Below, in pieces: positions 10,134-19,557 of a DNA stretch of 64,000 bases. This DNA is from Pseudonocardia humida (lineage in GTDB: Bacteria > Actinomycetota > Actinomycetes > Mycobacteriales > Pseudonocardiaceae): assembly GCF_023898865.1 (NCBI RefSeq), contig NZ_JAGSOV010000023.1, positions 1 to 64,000 on the forward strand. Direction: 5' to 3'. The translations under genes and the position numbers were made by a program. The notes under the pieces are model-generated. The model saw nothing but the letters and a program-made list of their open reading frames with translations, was not told the DNA's origin and did no database searches. Numbering within the stretch: the first letter of the stretch is position 1; each line of letters opens with the position of its first letter.

Positions 10134-10137
<4 letters not shown>
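9217..10137 (-). CDS. chsH2: ChsH2: MaoC-like hydratase subunit fused to a DUF35 domain
   Basis: A 306-residue two-domain protein. Residues about 1-165 are MaoC-like (VNEPMINNWTEALGD, AQTYARVLRPGERL, WFVTTVSTWTV). A proline-rich linker leads to a C-terminal DUF35/OB domain with a zinc ribbon, CGGCGALRHPPGPMCPRCG (about 197-215). The first domain forms the hydratase with ChsH1, and the DUF35 domain activates Ltp2 for the retro-aldol step. The GTG start overlaps the fadE29 stop. Order and length match Rv3542c. Confidence 0.88.
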
Positions 10138-11300
<1,163 letters not shown>

Positions 11301-11308
11301 GGTGCTCC

Positions 11309-12388
11309 TCAGTCCGTCGCGGCCCGGGCCGCGAGCCGGTCCAGGGTGTGCTCGACGCCGCCGACGGCGCGGGCCAGGTCGCGGCCAAGCCCGAAGTGGT
11401 GGTGCAGCGGGTAGCCGGCGTCCACGCCCAGCCCGCCGTGCAGGTGCTGGCAGGTGTGCAGGGCGGGCGGGGCCTGCTCGGCGAGCCAGTGCGCGGCCAC
11501 GTCCAGGTCGGCGTCCGGGGCGGGGTCGAAGGCCGGGCCGACCGACAGCCGCCAGGCCGCCGCCCGCGCGGCCAGGTGCAGGGTCCGCGCCGCGATGTAG
11601 ACGTCGGCGACCTGCTGGGCCACGGCCTGGAAGGTGGCCAGCGGCCGGCCGAACTGCACCCGGGACCCGACGTGGGCCGCGGTGAGCTCCAGGGCACCGG
11701 CCAGCACCCCGTCGCCCACGGCGGTGGCGCCGGCGAGGGCGCAGCGGTGCAGCTCGGCCAGGGCGCGGCCGGTGTCGTCGTCGCCGAGCAGCTGGGCCGA
11801 CCGCGCCCCGCGCAGCACGACCGTGCACTCGGGCCGCCCGCTGGAGGTCGGGGTGGGCCGGACCTCGACCCCGGGCGCGGTCGGGTCGACGACCAGCACC
11901 CCGGTCCCGGTCCCGGCCAGGTCGACCGGCACCAGGAGCCGGTGGGCGTCCGCCGCGTCCGGCACGCCGGTCTTGGTGCCGGTGACGACCCAGTCCGGGC
12001 CGTCGCGCTCGGCCCGGGTACGCGGCGAGCGGGTCAGCGGGGTGGAGGGCTCGTGCAGCGCGGCGGACAGCACCGCGTCCTGCTCGACCACCGCCCCGAG
12101 CAGCGCCGCGCGCTGCGCCGGTGTCCCGGCCCGGACCACCGGCAGCACGCCCAGCGCGACGGTGGACAGCGCGGCGACCGGCGCCGCCCGCCTGCCCACC
12201 TCGGTCAGCACCAGCGCGCTCTCCAGCACCCCGAGCCCGGCGCCGCCCAGCTCCTCGGGCACCGACAGGGTGAGCAGCCCCGCGCGCCCCAGCGCCTTCC
12301 ACAGCGCCGCCGGATCGGTGCCGGGTGCGAGCACCTCGCGGGCGAGCCCGGCGACCTCCCGCCCGCCGTCGTCCAGACCGAAGTCCAC
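11309..12388 (-). CDS. fadE28: Acyl-CoA dehydrogenase subunit ChsE1 (FadE28)
   Basis: An acyl-CoA dehydrogenase family protein of about 359 residues, shorter and more divergent than its neighbour, as expected for the ChsE1 subunit. It shows LSVPEELGGAGLGVLESALV near 45, VTGTKTGVPDA, and the C-terminal SRVQFGRPLATFQAVAQQVAD segment with LHGGLGVDAGYPLHHHF. I prefer GTG 12388 because GAGGGG lies five bases upstream; GTG 12394 would add two residues. It is the first gene of the side-chain operon, and a KstR operator (12410) sits just upstream. Confidence 0.85.
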   Translation of the reverse strand: MDFGLDDGGREVAGLAREVLAPGTDPAALWKALGRAGLLTLSVPEELGGAGLGVLESALVLTEVGRRAAPVAALSTVALGVLPVVRAGTPAQRAALLGAVVEQDAVLSAALHEPSTPLTRSPRTRAERDGPDWVVTGTKTGVPDAADAHRLLVPVDLAGTGTGVLVVDPTAPGVEVRPTPTSSGRPECTVVLRGARSAQLLGDDDTGRALAELHRCALAGATAVGDGVLAGALELTAAHVGSRVQFGRPLATFQAVAQQVADVYIAARTLHLAARAAAWRLSVGPAFDPAPDADLDVAAHWLAEQAPPALHTCQHLHGGLGVDAGYPLHHHFGLGRDLARAVGGVEHTLDRLAARAATD

Positions 12389-12409
12389 GAGCACCCCTCA
12401 CGCCGGAAT

Positions 12410-12423
12410 TGCAACGTGTTCTA
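12410..12423. promoter_or_regulatory. KstR operator before the chsE1-ltp2 operon and kstR
   Basis: TGCAACGTGTTCTA matches the KstR consensus TnnAACnnGTTnnA at every defined base. It lies about 20 bp upstream of fadE28 on the minus strand and about 155 bp upstream of kstR on the plus strand. It can serve both the side-chain operon and autoregulation. Confidence 0.8.
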
Positions 12424-12577
12424 GTATTGGCTCGGGACTGATCGCCCGCAAGCGTCGCTTCGCCGGGTCGCGCAGGGGGGAGGTACCGTTCCGATGGACA
12501 GCAGAACAGGTTCCGGTCAGGGCGTCACGACGTGGTCTCGTCTCCGATCGGGGGACAGCACGGACAGAGGACCCCAC

Positions 12578-13216
12578 ATGGCAGAGCGCGCCCACCGATC
12601 CCCCGCCACCCCGCGCCCCGTCGTCCCGCTCTCCGAGGTCGAGGAGGGCTCACCGGCCCAGCGCGAGCGCCGCAGGCGCATCCTGGAGGCCACCCTGGCC
12701 CTGGCCACCAAGGGCGGGTTCGACGCGGTCCAGATGCGCGCGGTCGCCGAGCGGGCGGGCGTCGCGCTCGGCACGCTGTACCGCTACTTCCCCTCCAAGG
12801 TGCACCTGCTGGTCGCCGGGCTGGCCCACGAGCTGAGCCGGGTGCTGGAGCGGATCGAGCGGGCGCCGGTGCCCGGGGCCACCGCCGCCGAGCGCGTGCT
12901 GCTCGTGCTGCACCGCAACACCGTCGCCCTGCAGCGCGACCCGCACCTCACCGAGGCGATGACCCGCGCCTTCATGTTCGCCGACACCTCGGTCGCCGAG
13001 GAGGTCCGCCAGGTGAGCAGGCTGACCGAGCGGATGCTCACCCACGCGATGGGCGTCGAGGAGGCGTCCGACGAGGACAAGGACATCGCCCGGGTGATCG
13101 GCGACGTGTGGCTGTCCAACCTGGTGGCCTGGGTGACCCGCCGCGCCTCGGCCGAGGACGTCGAGAACCGCCTGGCGCTCACGGTGCGCCTGCTGCTGTC
13201 CGCGCGGGACCGGTGA
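12578..13216 (+). CDS. kstR: TetR-family repressor KstR of cholesterol catabolism
   Basis: A 212-residue TetR regulator whose DNA-binding part (QMRAVAERAGVALGTLYRYF, then PSKVHLLVAGL) is nearly the same as M. tuberculosis KstR. The core LTEAMTRAFMFADTSVAEEV and the IGDVWLSNLVAWVTRRASAEDV segment also agree. KstR represses early steroid genes and is released by 3-oxo-4-cholestenoyl-CoA type ligands. I chose ATG 12578, preceded by AGAGGA; an upstream in-frame ATG at 12494 would add 28 unrelated residues. Three matching operators are in this window. Confidence 0.92.
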   Translation: MAERAHRSPATPRPVVPLSEVEEGSPAQRERRRRILEATLALATKGGFDAVQMRAVAERAGVALGTLYRYFPSKVHLLVAGLAHELSRVLERIERAPVPGATAAERVLLVLHRNTVALQRDPHLTEAMTRAFMFADTSVAEEVRQVSRLTERMLTHAMGVEEASDEDKDIARVIGDVWLSNLVAWVTRRASAEDVENRLALTVRLLLSARDR

Positions 13217-13488
13217 CCAACCGCCCGCGCCCGGCGGGGCCCGCCGACCCACTGGTCGTGCGCGGGTCGGCCGGGCTGCGGGCCGCCGTCGGCGCCGCGC
13301 TGGCCCCACCGGGTGGCTGCGGGTCGACCAGCGGGGTGGAGGTCACCATCCTGATCGCCGCCGAGGTGGAGGGCGGTGACAAGCCCGCCTGCGTCGTCGA
13401 GGCCGTGAACCGGTGGCTCGACCGACCCCGTCCCGACCCCCGTGGAGCTCTTGACCAAGCGCTTGACCAAGTGCGGACCCGACCGTAA
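13213..13488 (+). CDS. Small ORF after kstR, possible MaoC remnant
   Basis: A 91-residue reading frame whose GTG overlaps the kstR stop (GTGA). The middle segment VEVEGGDKPACVVEAVNRW-like (the actual read begins AAEVEGGDKPACVV) resembles the C-terminal strand of MaoC-type dehydratases. The catalytic region is absent and the N-terminus is unlike that family. It may be a degenerated dehydratase or an unrelated small protein. The last codons run through the KstR2-like site at 13454. Translation is plausible from the coupling, but function is unknown. Confidence 0.4.
   Translation: MTNRPRPAGPADPLVVRGSAGLRAAVGAALAPPGGCGSTSGVEVTILIAAEVEGGDKPACVVEAVNRWLDRPRPDPRGALDQALDQVRTRP
13454..13467. promoter_or_regulatory. 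KstR2-type operator upstream of the iclR gene
   Basis: ACCAAGCGCTTGAC matches the KstR2 consensus AnCAAGnnCTTGnT except for the last base. It lies 58 bp upstream of the IclR regulator start, at the head of the block iclR-tetR-fadD3-fadA6-ipdF, whose last three genes are KstR2-regulon members in mycobacteria. This suggests KstR2 controls the whole block. Confidence 0.65.
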
Positions 13489-13524
13489 CCTCGGACCACC
13501 CCGCCCCGACGAAAGGGCCGGCTC

Positions 13525-14331
13525 ATGACGACGGCGTCACCCGCACCGGCATCGATGATCGACCGGATCGTCACGATCCTGGACTCGTTCGACGGGCCGC
13601 ACGGCTTCACGCTGGCCCAGGTCGTCGCGCGGACGGGGCTGCCCCGGTCCTCGGCCCACCGGATCCTCGAACACCTGGTCAAGGTCGGCTGGCTGCGCCG
13701 CGACCAGCTGCACTACCACCTCGGCCTGCGGATCCTGGAGCTGGGCACGCTGGCCTGCTACCAGCACCAGCTGCGCGGCGCGGCGTCGCCGCACCTCTAC
13801 GAGCTCGCGCACAGCACCGGGATGACCGTGCACCTCGCCGTGCTCGACGGCCCCGAGATCGTCTACCTGGACAAGCTCGGCGGCCGGTCGTCGCTGCGCG
13901 TCCCGTCCCGCATCGGCGGGCGCGCGCCGGCCACCTGCACCGGGGTCGGCAAGGTGCTGCTGGCCTACGCCGAGGAGGCGGGGCTCGAGGCGGTGCTGGG
14001 CCGCCCGCTGCCGCGCCCGACACCGGCCAGCATCGGCACCGAGCGCAGGCTGCGCGCCGAGCTGGCGCACGTCCGCGACCGCGGGATCGCCTTCGACCGC
14101 GAGGAGTCCGCGTGGGGGCTCGGCTGCGTCGCGGCCCCGATCGGCCCGCCCGGCTCCCCCGAGGCCGCCCTGTCGGTGTGCGGCCCGATCGCCCGGGTCA
14201 ACCTGGAGCACCTGGTCGGCCCGGTGCGGGCCAGCGCCCAGGCCGTCTGGGCGTCCGTCGGCGCGGGCCGCACCGCCCCGCCGAGCAGCCTGCACGGGGC
14301 GCCCGCGCCCCGCCAGCCGATCGGCGCCTGA
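13525..14331 (+). CDS. IclR-family transcriptional regulator
   Basis: A 268-residue IclR protein. The N-terminal winged helix-turn-helix reads FTLAQVVARTGLPRSSAHRI (about 31-50). The effector domain includes HLGLRILELGTLACYQ, TGMTVHLAVLDGPEIVYLDK, and the ATCTGVGKVLLAY ligand-pocket motif (about 136-148). It lies downstream of a KstR2-like operator and upstream of steroid ring C/D genes, so a ligand from that pathway is likely. Such a regulator is not part of the mycobacterial locus. The ATG follows GAAAGG. Confidence 0.8.
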   Translation: MTTASPAPASMIDRIVTILDSFDGPHGFTLAQVVARTGLPRSSAHRILEHLVKVGWLRRDQLHYHLGLRILELGTLACYQHQLRGAASPHLYELAHSTGMTVHLAVLDGPEIVYLDKLGGRSSLRVPSRIGGRAPATCTGVGKVLLAYAEEAGLEAVLGRPLPRPTPASIGTERRLRAELAHVRDRGIAFDREESAWGLGCVAAPIGPPGSPEAALSVCGPIARVNLEHLVGPVRASAQAVWASVGAGRTAPPSSLHGAPAPRQPIGA

Positions 14332-14369
14332 ATGCGGCGCCGACGACCCCGCCGACGGGGTGCCGCGGC

Positions 14370-14978
14370 GTGAGCGAGCCGCCCGAGCGCCGCGCGGTCA
14401 TCCTGGACAGCGCGGCGCGGCTGTTCGCCGGCAAGGGCATCGCGGCCACCACCGTCCGCGAGATCGCCGACAGCGTCGGCGTGCTCTCCGGCAGCCTCTA
14501 CCACCACTTCCCGTCCAAGAGCGCCATCGTCGACGAGGTCGTCGACAGCTACCTGCGCGACCTGCTGGCCGCCTACCGCGACGTGCTGCGCCGCGACCGG
14601 CCACCGCGCGAGCTGGTCCGCGAGCTCGTCGCCGCGTCCGTGCGGGCGACCGGTCGCCACCCGCACGCCGCCGACGTCTACCGCCGCGAGCGCCGCCGCC
14701 CGCACCGGCCCGGCGCCGCCGACCGGCTCGACGCGGCCGCCGCGGAGGTCACCCGCAGCTGGCTCACCGTGCTCGACCGCGGGCGCGCCGACGGCAGCTT
14801 CCGCACCGACGTGCCGACCTGGGTGGCCTACCGCCTCATCCGCGACGGGCTGCTCCACTGCTGCCCACCGGCCCGGCCGGGCGCGCTCGACCCTGCCGCG
14901 GAACTCGCCGAGACCGTCAGCGCGCTGGTGCTCGACGGGCTCGGCGCCCACGACCGGCGACGGGGGAACGGGCGATGA
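14370..14978 (+). CDS. TetR-family regulator, KstR2-like paralogue
   Basis: A 202-residue TetR protein. Its DNA-binding segment (TTVREIADSVGVLSGSLYHH, then FPSK) is almost identical to that of kstR2 at 26108, and the C-terminal core (RADGSFRTDV, YRLIRDGLLH) aligns with it too. The middle of the ligand domain has an arginine-rich stretch (YRRERRRPHRPG) where KstR2 has an acidic-aromatic helix, so ligand binding may differ. It starts with GTG 38 bp after iclR and overlaps fadD3 as ATGA. It probably binds the same CAAGnnCTTG sites. Confidence 0.75.
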   Translation: MSEPPERRAVILDSAARLFAGKGIAATTVREIADSVGVLSGSLYHHFPSKSAIVDEVVDSYLRDLLAAYRDVLRRDRPPRELVRELVAASVRATGRHPHAADVYRRERRRPHRPGAADRLDAAAAEVTRSWLTVLDRGRADGSFRTDVPTWVAYRLIRDGLLHCCPPARPGALDPAAELAETVSALVLDGLGAHDRRRGNGR

Positions 14979-16534
14979 CCGCGACCGGGACGGTCCCCGA
15001 CGTGCTGGTGCGGGCGGCCGAGCGCCACGGCGACCGCGAGGCGATCGTCGACGGCGAGCTGCGGCTGAGCTTCGCCGACCTGCTCGCCGAGGTCGAGCGG
15101 GTGGCGGCGGGCCTGCTAAGGCACGGCCTGCGCGCGGGCGACGCCGTCGCGGTGTGGGCGCCCAACTCGGCGCGCTGGGCGCTGGCCGCCCTGGGCTGCC
15201 TGCACGTCGGGCTCACCCTGGTGCCGGTCAACACCCGCTACCGGGGCGAGGAGGCCCACCACGTGCTGGCCCGCAGCCGCGCGGTCGCCCTGTTCGTCGA
15301 GGACGGCTTCCTCGACCGCGACCACACCGCGATGCTGCGCGCCGCGGGTCCCCTGCCGTGCCTGCGCACGGTCGTCACCCTCGGCGAGCCCCGTCCGAGC
15401 GGCCCGATCGGCTGGGACGCGTTCCGCGCCCGCGCGGCGGACCCGGCCCAGGTGGCCGCGGCCCGCGACGCGGTCACCCCCGGCACCGCCATGCAGGTCA
15501 TGTTCACCTCCGGCACCACCGGCCGCCCGAAGGCCGTGCCGCACACCCACGGCCAGGTCGTGCGGCTCTACACCACCTACACCGAGCACCTCGGCCTGCG
15601 CGCAGGCGACCGGTACCTGCTGGTGAACCCCTTCTTCCACAGCTTCGGGCTGCTGGCGGGGCTGCTGTCGTGCCTGCTGCGGGGCGCGACCGCGCTGCCC
15701 GTGCGGCGCCTGGACCCGCCGGCCGTGCTGGAGCTGGTGGAGCGCGAGCGGGTGACCGGCATCCCCGGCCCGCCCACGCTCTACGCCACCCTGCTGAACG
15801 ACCCGACCCGCCCGGGCCGCGACCTGTCCGCACTGCGCCTGGCCATCACCGGGGCGACGGTGATCCCCACCGAGCTGATCCGCCGCATGCGCACCGACCT
15901 GGGCTTCCGCGAGATCCTCACCGCCTACGGGCTGACCGAGTCGACCGGCGTCGTCACCATGTGCCGGATCGGCGACCCGGACGAGGTCATCGAGTCGACC
16001 AGCGGGCGCGCCGTGGAGGGCGTCGAGGTCGCCATCGCCGCCCTCCACGGCGGGGACGGCGGAGGCGGCACCGGGGAGATCCTGGTCCGCGGCTACAACG
16101 TGATGGCCGGCTACGTCGACGACCCCGGGGCCACGGCCGCCGCGATCGACGCCGACGGCTGGCTGCGCACCGGCGACGTCGGCCACCTCGACGGGGCGGG
16201 CAACCTGCACATCACCGGCCGGCTGGGCGACGTGTTCATCGTCGGCGGGTTCAACGTCTCCCCGGCCGAGGTCGAGCAGCTGCTGTGCCGCCACCCCGCC
16301 GTGTCCGAGGCCGCCGTGGTCGGGGTGCCCGACGAGCGGCTGGGCGAGGTCGGCCGGGCGTTCGTGGTGCTGCGGCGCGGGGCGGCGCCGGCCGCCGAAG
16401 CCGAGCTCATCGCCTGGTGCCGGGAGCGGCTGGCCGGCTTCAAGGTCCCGCGCTCGGTCGTGGTGCTGCCCGAGCTGCCCAAGGGGGCCACCGGCAAGGT
16501 CGCCAAGGCCGCGCTGCGCGCCCCGGCGCCCTGA
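14975..16534 (+). CDS. fadD3: Acyl-CoA synthetase FadD3 (HIP-CoA synthetase)
   Basis: A 519-residue ANL-superfamily ligase. It has the P-loop FTSGTTGRPKAVPHTH (about 176-191), NPFFHSFGLLAGL, the ITGATVIP and YGLTEST motifs (about 290-330), GWLRTGDVGH (about 394) and the C-terminal catalytic lysine in LPKGATGKVAK (about 506-516). FadD3 activates 3aH-4-alpha(3'-propanoate)-7a-methylhexahydro-1,5-indanedione (HIP) with CoA, the gateway to ring C/D degradation. Its product is the KstR2 ligand in mycobacteria. Identity rests on length and linkage to fadA6 and ipdF. Confidence 0.82.
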   Translation: MTATGTVPDVLVRAAERHGDREAIVDGELRLSFADLLAEVERVAAGLLRHGLRAGDAVAVWAPNSARWALAALGCLHVGLTLVPVNTRYRGEEAHHVLARSRAVALFVEDGFLDRDHTAMLRAAGPLPCLRTVVTLGEPRPSGPIGWDAFRARAADPAQVAAARDAVTPGTAMQVMFTSGTTGRPKAVPHTHGQVVRLYTTYTEHLGLRAGDRYLLVNPFFHSFGLLAGLLSCLLRGATALPVRRLDPPAVLELVERERVTGIPGPPTLYATLLNDPTRPGRDLSALRLAITGATVIPTELIRRMRTDLGFREILTAYGLTESTGVVTMCRIGDPDEVIESTSGRAVEGVEVAIAALHGGDGGGGTGEILVRGYNVMAGYVDDPGATAAAIDADGWLRTGDVGHLDGAGNLHITGRLGDVFIVGGFNVSPAEVEQLLCRHPAVSEAAVVGVPDERLGEVGRAFVVLRRGAAPAAEAELIAWCRERLAGFKVPRSVVVLPELPKGATGKVAKAALRAPAP

Positions 16535-16562
16535 CCCCGACCGCTCGACCGGAGGAGGACCA

Positions 16563-17711
16563 GTGGAGCAGGCGTACCTGGTGGAGGCGGTCCGCTCGCC
16601 CGTCGGGCGGCGGGGCGGCGGGCTGGCCGGCGTGCACCCGGCCGACCTCGGGGCCGCCGTGCTCACCGCGCTGGTCGAGCGCTGCCGGATCGACCCGGCC
16701 GCCGTCGACGACGTGGTCCTGGGCTGCGTCGACACCGTCGGCCCGCAGGCGGGCGACATCGCCCGCACCTGCTGGCTGGCCGCGGGCCTGCCCGAGCACG
16801 TACCCGGCGTCACGGTGGACCGCCAGTGCGGCTCCTCCCAGCAGGCCGTCCACTTCGCCGCCCAGGCGGTGATGAGCGGCACCGCCGACCTCGTCGTCGC
16901 AGGCGGCGTGCAGAACATGAGCGCCATCCCGATCAGCTCGGCGATGACGCTGGCCCGCCCGCTCGGCTTCCCCGACCCGTTCTCCGGGTCGCTCGGGTGG
17001 CGCGAGCGCTACGGCGACCAGGAGCTCGACCAGATCCGGTCGGCCGAGATGATCGCCGAGAAGTGGGGCCTCTCGCGGGCCGACATGGAGGCCTTCGCCA
17101 TCACCTCGCACGAGCGGGCCCTGCGGGCGCGCGCCGAGGGCCGCTTCGACCGCGAGATCGTGCCCGTCGCCGGCGTCGAGCACGACGAGGGTCCCCGCGA
17201 GCCGAACCCGGAGAAGATCCGCTCGCTGCGGCCGGTCCGCCAGGGCGGCACCGTCACCGCGGCCGTGTCCAGCCAGATCTCCGACGGGGCCGCCGCACTG
17301 CTGGTCGCCTCCGCCGCCGCCGTGCGCCGCTTCGGCCTCACCCCGCGCGCCCGTGTGCACCACCTCTCCGCCCGCGGCGCCGACCCGGTGTGGATGCTCA
17401 CCGCGCCGATCCCCGCCACCGCGCACGCGCTGGACCGGACCGGCCTCACGCTGGCCGACATCGACCTCGTGGAGGTCAACGAGGCGTTCGCCCCGGTCGT
17501 GCAGGCCTGGCTGCGGGAGACCGGGGCCGACCCGGGGAAGGTCAACGTCAACGGCGGCGCGATCGCGCTGGGCCACCCGCTGGGCGCCACCGGTGCCCGG
17601 CTGATGACCACCCTGCTGCACGAGCTGGAGCGCACCGGGGGCCGGTTCGGCCTGCAGACCATGTGCGAGGGCGGCGGCCAGGCCAACGTGACGATCATCG
17701 AGCGGCTGTGA
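16563..17711 (+). CDS. fadA6: Ring C/D thiolase FadA6
   Basis: A 382-residue thiolase with Cys89 (VDRQCGSSQQA), His338 (GHPLGATGA) and Cys368 (TMCEGGG). Segments such as GGVQNMSAIPISSAMT and ADPVWMLTAPIPAT match M. tuberculosis FadA6 closely. FadA6 catalyses the last thiolysis of the HIP pathway, after ring opening by EchA20 and IpdAB. The GTG is preceded by GGAGGAGG. The gene follows fadD3 by 28 bp and overlaps ipdF (GTGA). Confidence 0.9.
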   Translation: MEQAYLVEAVRSPVGRRGGGLAGVHPADLGAAVLTALVERCRIDPAAVDDVVLGCVDTVGPQAGDIARTCWLAAGLPEHVPGVTVDRQCGSSQQAVHFAAQAVMSGTADLVVAGGVQNMSAIPISSAMTLARPLGFPDPFSGSLGWRERYGDQELDQIRSAEMIAEKWGLSRADMEAFAITSHERALRARAEGRFDREIVPVAGVEHDEGPREPNPEKIRSLRPVRQGGTVTAAVSSQISDGAAALLVASAAAVRRFGLTPRARVHHLSARGADPVWMLTAPIPATAHALDRTGLTLADIDLVEVNEAFAPVVQAWLRETGADPGKVNVNGGAIALGHPLGATGARLMTTLLHELERTGGRFGLQTMCEGGGQANVTIIERL

Positions 17712-18502
17712 CCGCCCCGCCGCCCCCCTGGGGCCTCGAGGGCCGCGCGGTGCTGGTCACCGGCGGCGGGCGCGGCATCGGCCGGACCATCGCCACCCGG
17801 TTCCTGGGCGCCGGGGCCGACGTCGTGGTGTGCGGGCGGACCGAGCCCGCGGTGTTGCCCGAGGCCGGTGGGCGCACCGCCACCTTCGTCGCCGCCGACG
17901 TCCGCGAGGCCGACCGGGCCGCCGCCGCGGTGCGCGCCGCCGCCGACGCGCTCGGCGGGCTCGACGTGCTGGTCAACAACGCCGGCGGCGCCCCGGCCGC
18001 GCCCGCGGCGACCATGTCGCCGCGGTTCTTCGACCGCGTGCTGGCCCTCAACCTGCACGGCGCCTTCTACACCGCCCAGGCCGCCCACGCGGTGCTGCGC
18101 GAGCGCGGCGGCAGCATCGTCAACATCGGCACGATCAGCGCGCACGACCCGAGCCCGGGTACCGCCGCCTACTCAGTGGCCAAGGCCGGGCTGCTGATGC
18201 TCACCCGGGCGCTGGCGCTGGAGTGGGCGCCCGCGGTCCGGGTCAACCACGTCACCGTCGGCCAGGTCGCGACCCCCGGCATGGTCGACTGGTACGCCTC
18301 GGACGCCGAGCCCGGCGAGGCGGTGCTGGCCCGCCTGGACCGCACCGTCCCCGCCGGCCGCATGGCCTCCCCCGACGACGTCGCCGCCGCCTGCCTGTAC
18401 CTGGCCTCACCGCTGGCCGGCTACGTCAGCGGCGCCGACCTCGCCGTCACCGGCGGCGGCGAGTTCCCAGCCCGCTTCCTGGCCACCCTCCCCCCGGCCT
18501 GA
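17708..18502 (+). CDS. ipdF: Short-chain dehydrogenase IpdF-like
   Basis: A 264-residue classical SDR with TGGGRGIG (cofactor loop, about 20-27), VLVNNAGG (about 90), Ser in NIGTIS, and the catalytic AYSVAK (about 158-163). IpdF (Rv3559c) is a hydroxysteroid dehydrogenase that acts on the 5-hydroxy group of HIP-CoA metabolites, and in mycobacteria it is next to fadA6 and fadE30 as here. The assignment is by linkage and size. It ends 17 bp before the convergent acyl-CoA dehydrogenase operon. Confidence 0.72.
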   Translation: MTAPPPPWGLEGRAVLVTGGGRGIGRTIATRFLGAGADVVVCGRTEPAVLPEAGGRTATFVAADVREADRAAAAVRAAADALGGLDVLVNNAGGAPAAPAATMSPRFFDRVLALNLHGAFYTAQAAHAVLRERGGSIVNIGTISAHDPSPGTAAYSVAKAGLLMLTRALALEWAPAVRVNHVTVGQVATPGMVDWYASDAEPGEAVLARLDRTVPAGRMASPDDVAAACLYLASPLAGYVSGADLAVTGGGEFPARFLATLPPA

Positions 18503-18519
18503 CCGGCGGGCAGCGCAGG

Positions 18520-19557
18520 TCACGGGCGCAGGCCGGCGCGCCGCGCCACCAGCGAGCGCACCCACGCCCGGCCGCCGAACAGCAGGTCGGTGGAGGTGGC
18601 GCGCTTGAAGTAGCGGTGGGCCGGGTGCTCCCAGGTGAAGCCGATCCCGCCGTGCAGCTGGATCATCTCCCCGGCGACCGCGCGGAACGCGTCGGCGCAG
18701 TACGCCTTGGCCAGCGGGGCCGACACCGCCGCGGTGGCCGGGTCGCCGTCCACGGCCCAGGTCGCGTACCAGGCCGTGGACCACGCCGACTCGACGAGCA
18801 CGGCGAGGTCGGCGCAGCGGTGCTGCAGGGCCTGGAAGGTGCCCAGGGGGCGGCCGAACTGCTCGCGGGTGCGCAGGTGGGCGACGGTGGCGTCCAGGCA
18901 GTGCCGCGCCGCGCCGGCGCTCTCCACGGCGACGGCGGCGAGCAGGAGGTCGACCGCGCGGGCGGCCGCCGCCGCGTCGCCCACGACGACCGCGGGCGCG
19001 CCGTCCAGCACGAACCGGGCCTGCGGGCGGCTGCGGTCGACGGTCGGCAGGGTGGTGCGCGCGACCCCCGCGACGTCGGTGCGGACCGCCGCCAGCACGG
19101 TGTCGCCGTCGACGAGGGCGGGGGTGAGCAGCAGGTCGAGGTGCGGCCCGTCGACGACGTTGTCCAGCACACCGGTGAGCGCGGAGCGCGTCCCGACCGG
19201 GAGCGAGCTCGCCGGTCCCGGCGTCGCGAGACCGGCGACGAGGTCACCGGCGACGAGCCCCGGCAGCACCTGCGCCGCCACCGGCGCCGCGGACCGGTCG
19301 AGCACCGTGGCCGCGACGGTCGTCTGCAGGAACGGCACGGCGGTCAGGGCGCGGCCCAGCTCGGCCAGCACGATCCCCAGCTCGACGCTCGACGCGCCGG
19401 CCCCGCCGTGCCGCTCCCCGACCGTGATCCCGAGCAGGCCGAGCTCGCGGATCCGCCGCCACACCGGCGAGCCGCGACCGGCGCCGCCCTCCCGGTCGAG
19501 CAGGTCGCGCACCGTGCGCCGCAGGTCGCGCTGCGCGGCGTCGAACCCGACGTCCAT
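18520..19557 (-). CDS. Acyl-CoA dehydrogenase, small-subunit type
   Basis: A 345-residue acyl-CoA dehydrogenase-like protein, divergent in the first 150 residues, with a C-terminal domain showing REQFGRPLGTFQALQHRCAD (about 250-270) and LHGGIGFTWEHPAHRYFKRA near 312. It is coupled to the larger fadE30-like gene (TGATG overlap). Such large-plus-small pairs usually form alpha2beta2 dehydrogenases in steroid catabolism, and FadE32/FadE33 of M. tuberculosis are the likely relatives. It probably desaturates a HIP-derived CoA ester; the exact partner and substrate are inference. Confidence 0.75.
   Translation of the reverse strand: MDVGFDAAQRDLRRTVRDLLDREGGAGRGSPVWRRIRELGLLGITVGERHGGAGASSVELGIVLAELGRALTAVPFLQTTVAATVLDRSAAPVAAQVLPGLVAGDLVAGLATPGPASSLPVGTRSALTGVLDNVVDGPHLDLLLTPALVDGDTVLAAVRTDVAGVARTTLPTVDRSRPQARFVLDGAPAVVVGDAAAAARAVDLLLAAVAVESAGAARHCLDATVAHLRTREQFGRPLGTFQALQHRCADLAVLVESAWSTAWYATWAVDGDPATAAVSAPLAKAYCADAFRAVAGEMIQLHGGIGFTWEHPAHRYFKRATSTDLLFGGRAWVRSLVARRAGLRP

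Noticed and set aside
12494-12577. N-terminal extension of kstR from ATG 12494
   Set aside because: The extra 28 residues do not match KstR proteins, and ATG 12578 has AGAGGA upstream and gives the family length.
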